This document shows, one piece after another, positions 61,194 through 64,000 of a DNA stretch of 64,000 bases (position 1 is the stretch's first letter; each line of letters starts with the position of its first letter). Source of the stretch: Planctomycetota bacterium (GTDB taxonomy: Bacteria > Planctomycetota > UBA8742 > UBA2392). Both the position numbers and the translations under genes were made by a program. The stretch covers positions 372,001 through 436,000 of the forward strand of contig JABTUE010000003.1 of the NCBI GenBank assembly GCA_015075515.1, written 5' to 3'. Below the pieces are notes generated by a model. The model saw only the letters and a list, made by a program, of their open reading frames with translations. It had not been told where the DNA came from and did no database searches.

Positions 61194-64000
61194 ATGGCCG
61201 TCATTGACACCGTTTTGCGCTTCTTCATCGGCACCCGCAACGAGCGCCTGGTGCGCTCCATGCAGCCGATTGTGGACAGCATTCTCGGGCAGTTTCCGGC
61301 CACCAACCGCTGGTCGGACGACGAACTGCGTTCCAAGACCGAAGAGTTCCGGCAACGCCTGCGCGACGGCGCCACGCTGGACGACCTGCTGGTGGACGCC
61401 TTTGCCGCCGTGCGCGAGGCAAGCTGGCGCGTGCTGGGCGGCAAGCGCATGGTCAAGGACCCCAACACCGGCGCGACCATACCCTACAAGGCCCACTTTC
61501 CTGTCCAGTTGATGGGCGGCATTGTTCTGCACCGCGGCATGATCGCCGAAATGGTGACCGGCGAAGGCAAGACATTTGTGGCCACACTGGCGGCGTATCT
61601 GAACGCCCTGGAAGGCCGCGGCGTCCACGTGGTCACCGTCAACGACTATCTGGCCCGCCGCGACGCCGAAGAACAGGGCCGCGTGCTGGCCATGCTGGGC
61701 ATGCGCTGCGGGTATATCCAGTCCGACATGGACAACGACGAACGCCGGGCAATGTACGCCTGCGACGTTACCTACGGCACCAACAGCGAGTTTGGCTTTG
61801 ATTACCTGCGCGACAACATGAAGGTGGACCCGCGCACACAGGTTCAGCGCGACCTGTTTTTTGCCGTGGTGGACGAAGTAGACAGCATCCTGATTGACGA
61901 GGCGCGCACCCCGCTGATCATCAGCGGCAGCCCCGAGGGCACCGCCGAAAAGTACGCCCTGGCCGACAAGATCGCCAAGACACTCAAGGGCGTGGACGCC
62001 ACAGACCTTCAGGCCAAACTGGAACTCAAACACTCCAAGGCCGTGCTGCTGCAGGACCGCAGCATTTACCAGGAGGCACTCAACGAGTTTGACTTTGAAA
62101 AGAAGGAAAAAGAGTCCCAGTGCCTGCTGACCGAAACCGGCGTCAAGAAGGTCGAAAAGGCCCTGGGCATCAAAAACCTGTACGACGGCGCCCACATGGA
62201 ATGGCCGCACCTGATGGAGCAGGCCCTGCGCGCCAACAACCTGTTTCATCTGGACAAGGAATACGTCATCTACGAGGGCGAAAACGGCCCCGAAATCGTG
62301 ATCGTGGACGAGTTCACCGGCCGCATGCAGCACGGCCGGCGCTGGTCCGACGGCCTGCACCAGGCCGTCGAGGCCAAGCATGGCCTGACACCACGCGCCG
62401 AATCATTCACGCTGGCCACGATCACGCTGCAGAACTACTTCAAGCTGTACAACAAGATCAGCGGCATGACCGGCACGGCCATGACCGAAGCCGCCGAGTT
62501 CGACAAGATCTACAAGCTGGACGTGGTCGCCATACCCACCAACCGCCGCCTGGTGCGCAAGGACGAACAGGATCTGATCTACGGCACCGCCAACGAAAAA
62601 TGGGAGGCAATTGCCAAGTTCGTCGAGGAAACCCACAAGTCCGGCCGCCCGATGCTGATCGGCACCACCAGCGTCGAACACTCCGAGCATCTGTCCAAGA
62701 TCCTGGCCGCGCGCGGCCTGAAGCACAACACGCTGAACGCCAAGTACCACGAGCGCGAAGCAGAGATCGTGGCCCAGGCCGGCCGCAAGGGCCAGATCAC
62801 CGTCAGCACGAACATGGCCGGCCGCGGCACGGACATTCTGCTGGGCGGCAACCCCAAATACATGGGCGCCCAGGATCTGAAGAAAGAGGGCATCAGCGTT
62901 GACTCGCTGCTGCCCGAAGAATTCCGCCAGATGCCGGGCTATCTGGTGCCGCGCGAGGTGCGGCTGCAGGCCGAAGTCGCGTGGGACAAGCTGGTGGACG
63001 AACGCGCCGAAAAATACCGCGCCGAATGCGACGCCGAACACGACGAAATTGTCAGGCTGGGCGGCCTGCAGGTCATCGGCACCGAACGCCACGAATCCCG
63101 CCGCATTGACAACCAGTTGCGGGGACGCTGCGGCCGCCAGGGCGACCCCGGCTCAAGCCAGTTCTTTCTGAGTCTCGAAGACGACCTGATGCGCATGTTC
63201 GCCGGCCCTCGCATCAAGGCAATCATGCAGACGCTGGGCCTCAAGGACGGCCAGCCGATCCAGGCCAAGATGGTCAGCAACAGCGTCGAGCGCGCCCAGA
63301 AGAAAGTCGAACAGCGCAACTTCGACATCCGCAAGAACCTGATCGAGTACGACGACGTCAACAACGGCCAGCGCAAGGCCGTGTACCGCATGCGCCAGGT
63401 GTTTCTGGCCGGCATGAGCCGCGGCGACTACCTGAAGCTTGAAGACGAAATCCGCCGCCACGTGCGCGCGCGGATCCGCGAGGTCGAAAAGGTTGACAAG
63501 GTCACCGACAAGACCCGCTTTTCGGCCCGGCTGGCCAAAGAGTTTTCCCAGTGGGCCGACGAAAAGCACCAGGCCGAAATCCCCGAAGACGCGCTGCGCG
63601 ACATCACCTGCGAAGAAGCCGTGAACCGGCTGGCCATGACCGTGCGCGGCCGCATCCACGGCGAAAAACTGCGCGAGGCCGTGAAAGACCGCATCGAAAA
63701 CGTGATCCAGGCCAGTCTGGAACGTCACGTGCTGAAGAACGTCGAGCGCACGGAACTGTGGCAACTGGGCGAGGTCGCGGCGGACTTCAAGAAGGTGTTC
63801 AACGCCGACCTTGATCCCAAGACGTTTCCCAAAGGCAGCGGCGGAGAAGAACACGCCCGCGTGCTCAAGCAGTTCATCGTGGACGAAGCCGTCAAGCTGT
63901 ACGAAGCCCGCGAAAAAACGATCTGCAGCGACCAGGACGGCAAGCTGATGCTCACGCCCGCCGGACGGCCCAACTACGGCCGCATGCGGCAGCTTGAGCG
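61194..64000 (+). CDS. secA: Preprotein translocase ATPase SecA (3' end beyond window)
   Basis: Motor of the Sec pathway. 935 complete codons lie in the window without a stop. Walker A MVTGEGKT (~119-126), DEVDSILIDEARTPLIISG (~225-243), the preprotein cross-linking domain, NMAGRGTDILLGGNP (~540-554), RIDNQLRGRCGRQGDPGSSQ and the helical scaffold/wing (RKNLIEYDDVNNGQRKAVY) follow in normal order. The C-terminal zinc-binding tail is not visible. GAAGG lies 6 nt before the ATG. Confidence 0.97.
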   Translation, partial: MAVIDTVLRFFIGTRNERLVRSMQPIVDSILGQFPATNRWSDDELRSKTEEFRQRLRDGATLDDLLVDAFAAVREASWRVLGGKRMVKDPNTGATIPYKAHFPVQLMGGIVLHRGMIAEMVTGEGKTFVATLAAYLNALEGRGVHVVTVNDYLARRDAEEQGRVLAMLGMRCGYIQSDMDNDERRAMYACDVTYGTNSEFGFDYLRDNMKVDPRTQVQRDLFFAVVDEVDSILIDEARTPLIISGSPEGTAEKYALADKIAKTLKGVDATDLQAKLELKHSKAVLLQDRSIYQEALNEFDFEKKEKESQCLLTETGVKKVEKALGIKNLYDGAHMEWPHLMEQALRANNLFHLDKEYVIYEGENGPEIVIVDEFTGRMQHGRRWSDGLHQAVEAKHGLTPRAESFTLATITLQNYFKLYNKISGMTGTAMTEAAEFDKIYKLDVVAIPTNRRLVRKDEQDLIYGTANEKWEAIAKFVEETHKSGRPMLIGTTSVEHSEHLSKILAARGLKHNTLNAKYHEREAEIVAQAGRKGQITVSTNMAGRGTDILLGGNPKYMGAQDLKKEGISVDSLLPEEFRQMPGYLVPREVRLQAEVAWDKLVDERAEKYRAECDAEHDEIVRLGGLQVIGTERHESRRIDNQLRGRCGRQGDPGSSQFFLSLEDDLMRMFAGPRIKAIMQTLGLKDGQPIQAKMVSNSVERAQKKVEQRNFDIRKNLIEYDDVNNGQRKAVYRMRQVFLAGMSRGDYLKLEDEIRRHVRARIREVEKVDKVTDKTRFSARLAKEFSQWADEKHQAEIPEDALRDITCEEAVNRLAMTVRGRIHGEKLREAVKDRIENVIQASLERHVLKNVERTELWQLGEVAADFKKVFNADLDPKTFPKGSGGEEHARVLKQFIVDEAVKLYEAREKTICSDQDGKLMLTPAGRPNYGRMRQLE

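Overview
The window is GC-rich bacterial chromosome with dense genes on both strands. There are many 4-nt start/stop overlaps, good Shine-Dalgarno sites, and frequent GTG and some TTG starts. TGA, TAA and TAG all serve as ordinary stops. A diderm host is indicated by several lipoproteins, an RseP-type site-2 protease, cytochrome c maturation (System I) genes, type II secretion/type IV pilus pseudopilins and a GnnA-like oxidoreductase. Gene sizes and odd domain insertions would suit a Planctomycetota-like lineage, but no 16S gene is present and this placement is only an inference. No tRNA, rRNA, CRISPR array, transposase or phage gene was found; the region looks like ordinary chromosome.

Layout. 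Positions 1-6.9 kb hold the conserved block glmU-prs-rplY-rpsF-ssb-rpsR-rplI. It is interrupted by a secreted C25 (gingipain-like) peptidase and has no pth. A strong terminator, a 49-50 bp tandem repeat and a divergent 25-codon Lys-rich peptide gene follow (6.85-7.3 kb). Positions 7.3-14.9 kb carry a lipoprotein gene and an overlapping cytochrome c maturation operon (CxxxY-type ccmE, oversized ccmF, ccmH, a ccmI-like gene, an unknown membrane protein, ccmA). Positions 15.0-18.8 kb are a five-gene pseudopilin operon behind a good sigma-54 promoter match. Positions 18.9-32.2 kb are mixed housekeeping and secreted genes: phosphoesterase, sugar-dehydrogenase-like propeller, a giant signal peptidase I, peroxiredoxin, acyl-CoA dehydrogenase, GNAT, dienelactone hydrolase, GT87, rsmH, XRE-cupin regulator and two-FAS1 protein. 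Positions 32.5-34.6 kb hold one Gly-rich surface-protein frame interrupted twice by in-frame TGA. Positions 34.7-42 kb contain mtfA, rnr, a DUF899 protein, a coupled unknown/TIM-barrel pair and rseP. Positions 42-54 kb contain a duplicated secreted protein, a candidate ~227-nt structured RNA, yjbQ, an Rrf2 regulator, glutamate dehydrogenase, a YwqK/MORN-like lipoprotein, a fatty acid desaturase, a GnnA-like oxidoreductase and a thioredoxin-TPR gene. Positions 54.7-64 kb contain a VWA protein, a Tat-exported DUF1513 protein, a long coiled-coil protein, two coupled exported unknowns and secA running off the end.

Most notable: the thioredoxin-like gene at 54.3 kb has TGA exactly where the first active-site cysteine belongs (W-TGA-G-P-C). 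It has a strong ribosome site and signal peptide upstream and an intact thioredoxin fold downstream, the signature of a selenocysteine protein. Other points of interest are the orphan RNA at 44.76-44.98 kb, the double-TGA surface gene, two proteins sharing a Gly-Gly-Cys/TM/Arg C-terminal sorting-type tail, the tiny Lys-rich peptide, and an L25 tail that stays Ala-rich only if the reading frame is changed three times.

How the genes fit together: much of the window concerns the envelope. It includes export (SecA, signal peptidase, RseP, Tat substrate), extracytoplasmic redox and cytochrome c assembly (ccm genes, Sec-thioredoxin, peroxiredoxin), a pseudopilin system, and many secreted or lipid-anchored proteins of unknown role.
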